Assembly: GCF_002572525.1 (NCBI RefSeq)
Contig: NZ_PDBS01000001.1
Location: 558,001 to 622,000, forward strand
DNA from: Natrinema sp. CBA1119
Lineage (GTDB): Archaea > Halobacteriota > Halobacteria > Halobacteriales > Natrialbaceae
DNA length: 64,000 nt
Direction of reading: 5' to 3'
Under the pieces are notes generated by a model. The model searched no databases and was not told the origin of the DNA. It saw only the letters and a list, made by a program, of their open reading frames with translations. Positions 8,614 through 16,649 of the stretch are shown piece after piece (position 1 is the first letter of the stretch; every line of letters starts with the position of its first letter). The position numbers and the translations under genes were made by a program.

Positions 8614-8809
8614 ACGTCACTGCACACCTGATCGAACGACGCGAGCGCGGTTCGGAGCGAGCGCGGTTCGGAGCGAACGGAGTGAGCGAGAACCGCGGGA
8701 ACGCGAACGGTGAGCGAAGCGAGCCGTGAGCAAACGAAGTGAGCGAGAACCGCGAACGAGAACCGCGGACTGTGCGATCGGTGTGTAAATCGTTTCAATT
8801 GGTACTATA
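8601..8809. mobile_element. MITE-like element with GC-rich insert (copy A)
   Basis: The left end TAGTAGCCACTGAACGTCA and the right end (GTGTGTAAATCGTTTCAATT then GGTACTATA) match the two ends of the compact 82-base elements at 13396 and 61666. Between them is about 130 bases of a GC-rich repeat built on GAGCGAGAACCGCG and GAGCGAAGCGAGCCGTGAGC. The same core recurs at 13262-13370 and, inverted, at 16480-16625. No transposase is encoded, so mobilisation would be in trans. Confidence 0.7.
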
Positions 8810-8825
8810 ACTGACGCACCAATCG

Positions 8826-9830
8826 TCACGCGAAGGTATCGACCACTGTCCCCGTGTCTGGACCGGACGTGTAGTAGTAGCCGTCGGCTTCGGAAAGGGT
8901 TCCCCAGTCCTGCCAGCTCCCCTCGTAGTTCCGGACGGTCTCCCACTCGAGTTGCTCCATAATAAACCAGCCGACGGAGCCGCGGACACCGGTCGAGCAG
9001 TACGATATCGCCTCCTCAGCCGGATCAAGACCGGCATCGTCCAGCCACAGCGTTTCGAGGTCCGCCGGCGAGCGAAGCCGGTCTCCGTTGTCGATGAGAT
9101 TCTGCGTGAACTCGATATTTACTGCACCGGTTATATGGCCGCGTCGACTGACATCGTCGTTCCCGTGATCGCCGCGGTACTCCGCCGGCGACCGATTATC
9201 GACAAGTTGGACGTTCGCTCCGTCCTCGTCAACGGCAGCAGCGACGCGGTCGCGAGTCGCGATCACGTCCATCTCGAGTTCGGGATCGTAGCTCGCGGTG
9301 GTGGGTTCGGGGGTTCCGGTTTCGGTTTCGCCGTCGGCGGCCGTCCAGACCGAGAACCCGCCATCGAGCAAGGAGACGGTTCCGTCGTGACCGATCGCAC
9401 GAAGCGTGTAGATCGCGTAGGTTTCCCACAGATTCGACCCTGCACCGTAGACGACCACGTCATCGGCGGGTGTTATGCCGGCGTCCGCGACGACGTCCGC
9501 GATCGCGTCCGGTGTGGCTTCGTATCCGTCCGTCGTTTCCTCGTAGTGCTGTTCCAGCATCGCCGTCTCCGGAAGTCGATGTGCGCCGGCGATATGCCCC
9601 TCGGTAAACGACGTATTATCCCGAATATCGAGAAGTTCGACGTCGCTGAGGTGCTCCTCGAGCCACATGCTATCGACGACTGCCTCGAACTCGTCGGCTG
9701 CCGGCGTCGCGTACAGGTCCGGATCCGCCTCGCCGTTCGCGCCGAGACAGCCCGCGATCGAGAGTCCGCTGGCGACTGCGCCAGTTCCCAGCAGCACTGT
9801 CCGTCGGTCGAGTCGGTGATTCGGATCCAC
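8826..9830 (-). CDS. Tat-exported rhodanese-type sulfurtransferase lipoprotein
   Basis: A 334-residue tandem-rhodanese protein, predicted to move a sulfane sulfur between donors and acceptors at the cell surface. The N-terminus carries a twin-arginine signal (LDRRTVLLGTGAVASGLSIAGC), with the lipobox cysteine at about residue 28. Domain 1 (about 45-155) keeps LLDIRDNTSFTEGHIAGA but reads VVVYGAGS where the catalytic cysteine should be, so it is inactive. Domain 2 (about 185-320) has LVDNRSPAEYRGD and the active loop SYCSTGVRGS with the nucleophilic cysteine. This one-dead, one-live arrangement is the classic thiosulfate/3-mercaptopyruvate sulfurtransferase form. The gene is single. Confidence 0.92.
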   Translation of the reverse strand: MDPNHRLDRRTVLLGTGAVASGLSIAGCLGANGEADPDLYATPAADEFEAVVDSMWLEEHLSDVELLDIRDNTSFTEGHIAGAHRLPETAMLEQHYEETTDGYEATPDAIADVVADAGITPADDVVVYGAGSNLWETYAIYTLRAIGHDGTVSLLDGGFSVWTAADGETETGTPEPTTASYDPELEMDVIATRDRVAAAVDEDGANVQLVDNRSPAEYRGDHGNDDVSRRGHITGAVNIEFTQNLIDNGDRLRSPADLETLWLDDAGLDPAEEAISYCSTGVRGSVGWFIMEQLEWETVRNYEGSWQDWGTLSEADGYYYTSGPDTGTVVDTFA

Positions 9831-9979
9831 GTGTCACTAGGTGAGTGGCTCTCGCTGTGCAAAAGCGTAGCGTCGCTCGGACCCTACTGCTCGAGGCCCG
9901 AGAGCCGTGGACGGAGACGGTCCACTCGCGTACATCGAGAAGGCAACGTTTCAAATCCCAGTCCGCCCAACTACCCCCA

Positions 9980-10957
9980 ATGGGAAATGCTGCACTACGG
10001 GATATCGCCGTCATCGAGGAGATTCCCTTCGATGACATCGAAGGCGTCGTCGCCGTCGACGCGCATAACTGGCTCTACCGCTATCTGACCACGACGGTCA
10101 AGTGGACCAACAGCGCAAAATATACGACCGGCGACGGAACCGAGGTCGCCAACCTCGTCGGAATCGTCCAGGGACTCCCCAAGTTCTTCGAGAACGACGT
10201 GACGCCGGTGATGGTCTTCGACGGCGGCCCCTCCGAACTCAAAGACGACGAAATCGAATCCCGCCGCGAACAGCGGCGGAGCTACGAGGAGCAACTCGAG
10301 ACGGCCCGCGAGGAGGGTGATGCGGTCGCCATCGCACAACTCGAGTCGCGAACCCAGCGGCTGACGCCGACGATTCAGGAGACTAGCCGGGAACTGCTGC
10401 GACTTCTCGACGTGCCGATCGTCGAAGCGCCGGCGGAGGGGGAAGCCCAGGCCGCCCACATGGTCAAGCGGGGCGACGCCGACTACGTCGGCTCGGAGGA
10501 CTACGACGCCCTGCTCTTCGGCTCCCCACTCACTCTTCGCCAGCTGACGAGCAAGGGGGATCCCGAACTGATGGATCTCGAGGCCACCCTCGCACACCAC
10601 GAGCTGACCCTCGAGCAGCTGATCGACGCGGCGATCCTTATCGGGACGGACTTCAACGAGGGCGTCTCCGGCATCGGCCCGAAAACGGCCATCTCGGCGA
10701 TTACCGAACACGGCGACCTCTGGAGCGTGCTCGAGGCGCGGGGCGCACACATCGAGTACGGCGACCGCGTCCGGCAGCTGTTCCGCGACCCGAACGTGAC
10801 CGACGACTACGAGTTCGACGCGGCCATCGATCCGGATCTCGAGGCGGCCCGCGAGTTCGTCTGCGAGGAGTGGGCGGTCGACGACGACGAGGTCGCCCGC
10901 GGCTTCGAGCGGATCGAGGAGAGCGTCACGCAGACGGGGTTAGACCGCTGGACGTGA
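9980..10957 (+). CDS. fen: Flap endonuclease 1
   Basis: A 325-residue structure-specific nuclease that removes 5' flaps during Okazaki fragment maturation and base excision repair. The N-domain has [13 protein letters not shown] (metal-binding Asp near residue 23) and [11 protein letters not shown] (near 75). The I-domain has [33 protein letters not shown] with the acidic cluster, and the helix-two-turn-helix DNA-binding site is [17 protein letters not shown]. The C-terminus QTGLDRWT is a PCNA-interacting (PIP) motif ending in Thr where the usual second aromatic stands. I chose the ATG at 9980 because MGNAALRDI is the family N-terminus; the open frame extends back to 9845 without family sequence. 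Length fits archaeal FEN1. Confidence 0.97.
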   Translation: MGNAALRDIAVIEEIPFDDIEGVVAVDAHNWLYRYLTTTVKWTNSAKYTTGDGTEVANLVGIVQGLPKFFENDVTPVMVFDGGPSELKDDEIESRREQRRSYEEQLETAREEGDAVAIAQLESRTQRLTPTIQETSRELLRLLDVPIVEAPAEGEAQAAHMVKRGDADYVGSEDYDALLFGSPLTLRQLTSKGDPELMDLEATLAHHELTLEQLIDAAILIGTDFNEGVSGIGPKTAISAITEHGDLWSVLEARGAHIEYGDRVRQLFRDPNVTDDYEFDAAIDPDLEAAREFVCEEWAVDDDEVARGFERIEESVTQTGLDRWT

Positions 10958-11100
10958 CGGATCCCGGACGGCCAGACGAGTCGACGGCGGATGTCTCTCG
11001 GACCGTCGTGTCCCGCTCATACGGACAACTGTCAGTCAGTTCCGGCGTACCTGTACGATGGGGCGCAGGTGCACTGCTGACTCAGTTACAGCAGACAATC

Positions 11101-11388
11101 TCACTCGTCCCGTAGCGTGTGTTCGTGAGACGGCGTCCCCTCACCCAATGGAGACACCTCGACGCGGCCGTTTCCGTCGACAGACACGTCACAGCCCCTG
11201 TACCGAAACTGTATTCGAAGTTCGGTCGGTCCCGAATCGACGAGAGAATCGAGCGCTTCCGGATCGACCGCTTCGTAAAGCGGCGGCGTCAGCTCTATCG
11301 GTGATTCATCGAACACGGTTGCGACCGCCGTGACGACGTCTTCGCTGGGCGAACTCCGTCCGTTGGACTGCTGGGGTGCTGGCGGCAT
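11101..11388 (-). CDS. HalOD1 output domain protein
   Basis: A 95-residue acidic protein made essentially of one HalOD1 domain. The signature ELTPPLYEAVDPEALDSLVDSG lies near residues 32-54, followed by two strands (ELRIQFRYRGCDVSVDGNGRVEVS). HalOD1 is a haloarchaea-specific domain found alone or at the end of signalling proteins; its molecular role is not established. The gene is single, convergent with fen, and 120 bases from the Lrp/AsnC regulator gene. Confidence 0.85.
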   Translation of the reverse strand: MPPAPQQSNGRSSPSEDVVTAVATVFDESPIELTPPLYEAVDPEALDSLVDSGPTELRIQFRYRGCDVSVDGNGRVEVSPLGEGTPSHEHTLRDE

Positions 11389-11510
11389 TGGCCGCCTCTA
11401 GTCCGAGGAGGGGTTAAACGCTTTCGTATATTGTACAATTTACACCAGACTGGGGGCCTGCCGGCAACCGAGTCGTAAAGCGGCCCACCGTCGATGAAAC
11501 GAACGAAAAC

Positions 11511-11981
11511 TCAGCCGTCGGTCGTATACTTCTCCCCGAAGTGGTCGAACGACTGCCTGGCCGCTTCGACGATGACGCTCGTTTTCGTGATCTCGATGCC
11601 GAGTTCGTGTAACTCGTCGGTGACCGCTTCCGCGCGCTCTTGGGAGCGGGAAACGAGTTCGATATGCAGATCGTCTTCATCGGTCAGCAACCGTCTCACG
11701 CTGATGACGTTCTCGAGGTCGCTGACGGCCGTGACGATCTGCTCGTCGTTACCCTGAATCGACCCGACGAGGAGCATCCGTTGTTCGAACCCGGCTGTCT
11801 CGTAGTCTATTTCGGGTTCGTAGCCCGTGATAACCCCGTTTTCCTCGAGGTTCTTGATCCGCGCTGCGACGGTGCTCGCCGCGAGATCTACCCGCTCGCC
11901 GATCGATTCTGTCGTCGCATTGCGCGCGTCGTCCTGGAGGGCATGAAGGATCGCCATGTCGCCTCTGTCGAGATCGACCAT
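11511..11981 (-). CDS. Lrp/AsnC family transcriptional regulator
   Basis: A 156-residue regulator. Residues 1-60 form the winged helix-turn-helix (LDRGDMAILHALQDDARNAT, then ESIGERVDLAASTVAARIKNLEENGVITGYEPEIDYETAG). Residues about 65-140 form an RAM/AsnC ligand-binding fold (RMLLVGSI, VISVRRLLTDEDDLHIELV, LHELGIEITKTSVIVE). I chose the ATG at 11981, where the domain begins; a minus-strand TATA-like box (CCTATATGG, 12013-12021) lies about 38 bases before it, giving a leader of about 12 bases. It is adjacent to, and transcribed in the same direction as, the mvaD gene, with its own promoter. Effector unknown. Confidence 0.92.
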   Translation of the reverse strand: MVDLDRGDMAILHALQDDARNATTESIGERVDLAASTVAARIKNLEENGVITGYEPEIDYETAGFEQRMLLVGSIQGNDEQIVTAVSDLENVISVRRLLTDEDDLHIELVSRSQERAEAVTDELHELGIEITKTSVIVEAARQSFDHFGEKYTTDG

Positions 11982-12130
11982 CGGTGTCAGTACAAACACA
12001 GTATGGGGAACGGTCCATATAGGCTTTTTCGGCGATGGAAAACTGGCGTGACGCGTCTTCGGCGGTCGCTCCGACAGCGCGGGAACGGTTGTCAACGTGG
12101 AACGAACGGCCGGCGGAAAGCCGTCGGGTT

Positions 12131-13114
12131 TCAGAACAGATGCTTGTCTTCGTCGAGGAGTTTCGCGGGACCGCCGACGTTCCAGGTGGTCGTGGAGACG
12201 CCGCAGTCAGAGACCGCTTCCTCGACTTCTTCGGCGTACTCGTCGGTGGTGTTGACGTAGACGCTGGCACCGGTGTCGGTCGAGAAGTAGACGGGAATGT
12301 CCTCTTCTTCACGGAGTTCGCGCACTTTGTTGAAGACGGCGAGCGTGGCCGGCTGCCAGTAGACCCAGCCGGAGGGGCCGGTCATCGTGGTCGCCGCGAG
12401 CGAGAGCGAGTCGTGTTCGGCGAGTTCGAACGCGCCCTCGAAGTCGTTGTTTCGCAACGCGTCGCGCATCTCCGCGATCTGGCCGTGAATGTGGGCGTTG
12501 CGCGCCTGAAACATGTGACTGTCTGCGGCCTCGCGGTGGGCGTCCTCGGTCTCCTTGTGATAGGGGACGAGTCCGACGATGATCTTGAGGTTCTCGTGGA
12601 GATCGGACGGAATCCGCTTCGAGCGGCAGTCCTCGTCGTTCATCCCGGTGTAGAGCTGGGAGAACGCACCGGTGACCGCGCGCGCGGCCGACGCCGAGCC
12701 GACGCGGGCGATCGTCGAGATCTCCTGTTTGCTGGCGTCGAGTTCGGCGGCCTCTGCCAGCGCCATCGCCGCCGCCGCGAAGCCGGACGACGACGACCCG
12801 AGACCGACGTTCGAGGGGAAACTGTTCTCGCTCTCGAGGCGCACCGGATACACCGTATGGGCGGCGTCGGAGCGCGAGCGGGCCTTCTCGACGACGGCCT
12901 CGACTCGTTCGTACGCGCGGCCGTCGAGTTCCTCGCCGTCGACGACAAAGGTGTCCTCCTCGTAGTCCATCGAGAACTCGACGGTCGTTCGGGTGTGGCT
13001 GGGGGCCGTACAGACGCTGATGCTGTCGTGATACGGGAGCCGCTTGATATCGTCGCGCATCCCGTGGTACTTGACCAGCCCCTGAATGGGGTGGGCCATC
13101 GCCGTGGCTTTCAT
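12131..13114 (-). CDS. mvaD: Phosphomevalonate decarboxylase
   Basis: A 327-residue GHMP-fold enzyme. It matches the haloarchaeal mevalonate decarboxylase family, which in Haloferax is known to act on mevalonate phosphate, giving isopentenyl phosphate in the archaeal mevalonate pathway. Visible motifs are MAHPIQGLVKYHGMRD at the N-terminus, the GHMP phosphate-binding loop FPSNVGLGSSSSGFAAAAMAL (about 98-118), RVGSASAARAVTGAF (about 135-149), and the C-terminal catalytic region PVYFSTDTGASVYVNTT (near 278-294). I chose the start at MKATAMAHP (13114); the 12 codons before it are not family-like. Its product would feed prenyl synthases such as the one at 18110. Confidence 0.93.
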   Translation of the reverse strand: MKATAMAHPIQGLVKYHGMRDDIKRLPYHDSISVCTAPSHTRTTVEFSMDYEEDTFVVDGEELDGRAYERVEAVVEKARSRSDAAHTVYPVRLESENSFPSNVGLGSSSSGFAAAAMALAEAAELDASKQEISTIARVGSASAARAVTGAFSQLYTGMNDEDCRSKRIPSDLHENLKIIVGLVPYHKETEDAHREAADSHMFQARNAHIHGQIAEMRDALRNNDFEGAFELAEHDSLSLAATTMTGPSGWVYWQPATLAVFNKVRELREEEDIPVYFSTDTGASVYVNTTDEYAEEVEEAVSDCGVSTTTWNVGGPAKLLDEDKHLF

Positions 13115-13237
13115 ACCCAGATAGGTGGCTGAAGGCCGCTTAAAGTTCACGGCATCCTATCGATTCCACAGGTCTGGGATGGCGGCGGCGCATTCACCGG
13201 TTTGTCGGATATCCACCGTGGGCGGGGTATCCGATTC

Positions 13238-13394
13238 GTGGCTGCACACACGACCGCACGACGGGAGCGCGGTTCGGAGCGAACGGAGTGAGCGAGAACC
13301 GCGGGAATGCGAACGGCGAGCGAAGCGAGCCGTGAGCAAACGGAGCGAGCGAGAACCGCGGACTGTGCGATCGGCGTATGAATCGTTTCAGTGA
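13238..13394. mobile_element. MITE-like element with GC-rich insert, truncated (copy B1)
   Basis: It contains the same GC-rich core as copy A (GAGCGCGGTTCGGAGCGAACGGAGTGAGCG and on to GCGGACTGTGCGATCGG). It is followed by the right arm GAATCGTTTCAGTG, which breaks off where copy B2 begins. The left terminus is diverged (GTGGCTGCACACACGACCG). The break suggests that B2 inserted into, or recombined with, the end of B1. Confidence 0.55.
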
Positions 13395-13395
13395 A

Positions 13396-13477
13396 TAGTA
13401 GCCACTGCAAGTCAATACACATTGATCGGACAGCTATCGTGCGATCAGGTGTGTAAATAGTTGCAGTTGTTACTATA
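13396..13477. mobile_element. Compact 82-base MITE-like element (copy B2)
   Basis: Begins TAGTAGCCACTGCAAGTCA and ends AATAGTTGCAGTTGTTACTATA, an imperfect palindrome over its whole length. It aligns end to end with the 82-base copy at 61666. There is no open reading frame of its own. Confidence 0.65.
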
Positions 13478-13505
13478 CTATGCCACGGTGCGCTGGCGAA
13501 CGATA

Positions 13506-14129
13506 CTACGCGTCGGTCTCGAGTTTCGTGTCGACCTCCGTCTCTTCTTCGAGCGTCTCGAGTCGCTGCTCGAGCGATGCGATATCGTCCCGCAGGTCGA
13601 TCTGTAGCCGTTCGAGATCGGCCTCGAGTTCCGACGTGACCGCGTCAAAGGCGGTCGCGACCGTTTGCTCGAGGGTCTCGAGATCGTCCGCGAGCGCGTC
13701 CAACTGGGCGGCATCGGTGTCGGTGCCGGTGTCGGCATACGCGTCCGTAACGGAATCACGGACAGCGGTGAGCTCCGATCGGAGCCCCCTCGTCTCGGAT
13801 TCGAGGGCCGTCAATCGGTCGTCGAATCCCTGCAACCGACGCGCGAGGGAATCGAGCCGCGGTTCGAGGTCGTTCTCGATCGCGGTCCGCAACTCCGCGT
13901 TGACCGCCGCGCGGTCGTCGACGTCCGCCCGCAGCGTCTCGAGATCGTCCTCGATATCCGCGACTCGGTCCGCACTGGCCGTTCGCTCCAGGTCGAGCGC
14001 CCGACGGAGCGTCGCCGCGTTCGGTCCGTCGTCGGCCTCGAGTTCTGCGAGCAATACGTCGAGAAGGCCGGTAGCCCGCCCCTCCACTGTCCGATCGAAC
14101 CGCGCACGAGTGTCATCATCCCCTGTCAT
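13506..14129 (-). CDS. Coiled-coil protein of unknown function
   Basis: A 207-residue, very acidic protein that is almost entirely heptad-like. Segments such as VADIEDDLETLRADVDD, LEPRLDSLARRLQGFDDRLTALESETRGL and ERLQIDLRDDIASLEQRLETLEEE (about 55-200) predict several long coiled coils. There is no signal peptide and no membrane segment. The acidic composition, ATG start and lack of stop codons make it a real gene. It is single, with an A/T-rich upstream region at 14130-14200. Similar coiled-coil proteins in haloarchaea are uncharacterised, and I assign no function. Confidence 0.75.
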   Translation of the reverse strand: MTGDDDTRARFDRTVEGRATGLLDVLLAELEADDGPNAATLRRALDLERTASADRVADIEDDLETLRADVDDRAAVNAELRTAIENDLEPRLDSLARRLQGFDDRLTALESETRGLRSELTAVRDSVTDAYADTGTDTDAAQLDALADDLETLEQTVATAFDAVTSELEADLERLQIDLRDDIASLEQRLETLEEETEVDTKLETDA

Positions 14130-14349
14130 TATCGAAATTCGACCCCGGTCGAACTCCCTTCATACTAGTATACCGACGCATGATAATAATGTCCCTTCAG
14201 TAACTCCCCAGACGTATCCAATTCGCGCGTCTCTGCTCGGCACCGGTACCGACGGCCATCGAAATCGAGAGTGCTGACGGATCACCGCGGCGCGGACGGA
14301 CCGCCTCGAACCGAACGGCTCAAATGCGCGCTCTCGCAACGGTTTCAGC

Positions 14350-15033
14350 ATGGGAACACCCCTCGAGACCCGCGCCGACCAGGCCGAGGCGATCGTCGAC
14401 CGCCTCGAGGACGCCTATCCGGACTCGACGATTTCGCTGCGATACGCGAATCGCCTGGAGCTGCTGATCGCGGTGATCCTCTCGGCGCAGTGCACGGACG
14501 AGCGGGTGAACGAGGAGACGAAACACCTCTTCGAGAAATACGACGGGGCCGAAGACTACGCGAACGCAGACCAGGAGGAACTCGCGGAAGATCTGAACTC
14601 GATCACCTACTACAACAGCAAGGCCGAATACATCCGCACCTCCTGCGAGACGATCCTCGAGGAACACGACGGCGAGGTGCCGGACACGATGGATGAGCTG
14701 ACCGAGCTCTCGGGCGTAGGTCGGAAGACGGCGAACGTCGTCCTCCAGCACGCTCACGACATCGTCGAGGGAATCGTCGTTGACACGCACGTCCAGCGAC
14801 TCTCGCGGCGGCTGGGACTCACCGAAGAGGAACGGCCCGAACGGATCGAGACCGACCTGATGGAGATCGTCCCCGAGGACGACTGGCAGCAGTTCACGCA
14901 CCTCTGTATCGATCACGGGCGGGCGACCTGTACGGCTCGGAACCCCGACTGTGCCGACTGCGTACTGGCGGATATCTGCCCCTCGGAGAAGGGCGACGGC
15001 GAGATTGACCTCGCCTCCGGGGAGCCCTGGTAA
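14350..15033 (+). CDS. nth: Endonuclease III (DNA glycosylase/AP lyase)
   Basis: A 227-residue base-excision repair enzyme acting on oxidised pyrimidines. The helix-hairpin-helix is LTELSGVGRKTANVVL, with the catalytic Lys at 126; the catalytic Asp is D145 in VDTHVQRLSRRLGL. The C-terminal iron-sulfur loop has Cys 194, 201, 204 and 210 (C-x6-C-x2-C-x5-C), the exact endonuclease III pattern. Length is standard for the family. The start at MGTPLETRADQAEAI gives the usual N-terminus. It is transcribed in the same direction as the small acidic protein gene that follows 90 bases later. Confidence 0.97.
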   Translation: MGTPLETRADQAEAIVDRLEDAYPDSTISLRYANRLELLIAVILSAQCTDERVNEETKHLFEKYDGAEDYANADQEELAEDLNSITYYNSKAEYIRTSCETILEEHDGEVPDTMDELTELSGVGRKTANVVLQHAHDIVEGIVVDTHVQRLSRRLGLTEEERPERIETDLMEIVPEDDWQQFTHLCIDHGRATCTARNPDCADCVLADICPSEKGDGEIDLASGEPW

Positions 15034-15122
15034 CCGTCCGAGATGGTGATATAACCGACATGCCGACTGTCGCAAGCCTAATTCCTTTTCAGCGACCGCC
15101 GGTATCCCCATCCGGGATCACT

Positions 15123-15383
15123 ATGTCCGACAACACTGACGAGCGCGAGAACACCGGCACGGACGAACACGGGCGGGACGTGCAACTCGAGCACGAGGAA
15201 ACGGATCCTGAGGAAGCGCGGGACGAGGAAGAACTCACCGAGGAAGAGAAGGAAGCCCGCGAGCGACAGGACGAGGAGCAGCGCCGGCAGGACATCGAAC
15301 ACAAGTCCGACGACCGAGTCGACGACGCCCTCGAGAACGCGAACCCGGATCACCACCGGGACGAGGAGCCGTACAATAGCTGA
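15123..15383 (+). CDS. Small highly charged protein
   Basis: An 86-residue protein dominated by Glu, Asp and Arg (DEEELTEEEKEARERQDEEQ near 40-58), likely helical and soluble. I chose the ATG at 15123, since the 21 codons before it have intergenic composition. The composition is typical of haloarchaeal proteins, and the frame is free of stops. No domain is recognisable. It follows nth on the same strand, but no functional link can be shown. Confidence 0.6.
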   Translation: MSDNTDERENTGTDEHGRDVQLEHEETDPEEARDEEELTEEEKEARERQDEEQRRQDIEHKSDDRVDDALENANPDHHRDEEPYNS

Positions 15384-15497
15384 ACGAAGCTCGAGTCGAA
15401 GCGATCCGGGTTCCGCCCGCTGACAACCGCAGACAACTGTCCCGCGGACAACTGCCGATACCGGCGCTTTCGCCCTCGATGCTGCCGATTCCTCGAC

Positions 15498-16358
15498 TTA
15501 GCCCTCGAGCCGATCGTCCGGAACGACCAGCGTCGGGAGCGTTCCGGCGAGGGAGACGACGACCCGCGAGTCGACGGAGACCGTGCCGACCGCTCGGCCG
15601 TCGACGACGAGGGTGACGTCGCTCTCCTCGCGTTCGACCGTGAACACGAGGTCGTCGTTCGGGAGTACCCACCGACGGGTCTGCGTGACGAAGGGGCCGA
15701 TCGGTGCGACCGCGGCCGCGTCGACGCCCGCCGAGAGGGACGGCGCGTCGACCGCGCTCGCATAGCCGTGGCTTCCCGCCGGCGTCGCCGCGACGACCCC
15801 GTCGGCGCGAAAGGTCGCGACCGATGCGTCCCGGCTTCGGACGCCGTACTCGGAGATCCGCGCCGGTTCGTCGGTGACCAGCGTCACGTCGAACAGCGCG
15901 CGCTCTCCGCCGCCGATATCGTACCGATCGGTCCCCGATTCCGTTCGATCGGTCTCCGGTTCGGTCCCGGATTCCGTTTCAGGTCTCGATCTCGGCTCGA
16001 GGGTGACGCCGAAAACTGGGCGAGAACGGTGAACGGCGCGTCCCTCGAGCATCGCCATGACCGCGTCCGGAACGCGGTCGCGGTCGACCGTCTCCATTCC
16101 TGTGACGGGGCCGACCGGGAGAACGGGCGTTTCGACGCCGGTGCGAGCGACCGCCGACAATGCCGCTTCGTCGACCGTCACGAGCACCGACGGCTCCGCC
16201 GCGAGAACGGCATCGAGGCCGCCGGTGACGATGGTCGCGTCCGCATCGGCGAGCACCGACTCAAGTTCCTCGACGGTCTCTCTGGCATCGCTCGGATCCG
16301 CTTCGCGGTCGACGACGCCGACAACGGGTGAATCGCCCGCACTCCACGCGGCATCCAT
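15498..16358 (-). CDS. NAD kinase-like protein, catalytic motif missing
   Basis: A 286-residue protein related to ATP-NAD kinases. The C-terminal half matches well: ALFDVTLVTDEPARISEYGVRSRD, then ATFRADGVVAATPAGSHGYASAVDAPSLSAGVDAAAVAPIGPF (about 180-225), which mirrors the DG-STPTGSTAY and PI regions of NAD kinase. The N-terminal half lacks the GGDGT motif needed for phosphoryl transfer and reads IVTGGLDAVLA instead. I therefore expect a regulatory or NAD-sensing role, or a different activity, rather than canonical NAD phosphorylation. The start at MDAAWSAGD (16358) was chosen because upstream residues are basic and not family-like. Confidence 0.72.
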   Translation of the reverse strand: MDAAWSAGDSPVVGVVDREADPSDARETVEELESVLADADATIVTGGLDAVLAAEPSVLVTVDEAALSAVARTGVETPVLPVGPVTGMETVDRDRVPDAVMAMLEGRAVHRSRPVFGVTLEPRSRPETESGTEPETDRTESGTDRYDIGGGERALFDVTLVTDEPARISEYGVRSRDASVATFRADGVVAATPAGSHGYASAVDAPSLSAGVDAAAVAPIGPFVTQTRRWVLPNDDLVFTVEREESDVTLVVDGRAVGTVSVDSRVVVSLAGTLPTLVVPDDRLEG

Positions 16359-16479
16359 GACCGGCAGTTCACGCGGCCCGCTCAAAAGCGTACGGTTGTC
16401 GGTCGCCGACCGCGTTCCGGCGGTCGATTGGAGTCGGCGGCGATGGCCACATCGCAGCGAAAAGCGTTCACGGGCCGAT

Positions 16480-16625
16480 GGCACAGTCCGCGGTCCTCGC
16501 TCGCGGTGTTCGCTCACCGTTCGCATCCCCCTGATTCTCGCTCACGGTGGTCGCTCACGGCTCGCTTCGCTCACCGTTCGCATTCCCGCGGTTCTCGCTC
16601 AGTGAGCGAGAACCGCGCATCCCTC
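16480..16625. repeat. GC-rich repeat core, inverted copy
   Basis: Reverse-complement copy of the core of elements A and B1: it contains GCACAGTCCGCGG, CTCACGGCTCGCTTCGCTCACCG and GCATTCCCGCGGTTCTCGCTCA. It ends in a local inverted repeat (GGTTCTCGCTCA/TGAGCGAGAACC, 16592-16617) that can form a strong hairpin. The TAGTAGCCAC ends are absent. It lies between the divergent starts of no genes, just downstream of the M28 peptidase gene, so it may also end that transcript. Confidence 0.6.
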
Positions 16626-16649
16626 GTTCGATCGGGCGTACGCTGCCGG

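Noticed and set aside
12035-13132. A 365-codon plus-strand gene
   Set aside because: Antisense to the phosphomevalonate decarboxylase gene, with arginine/valine-rich shadow composition.
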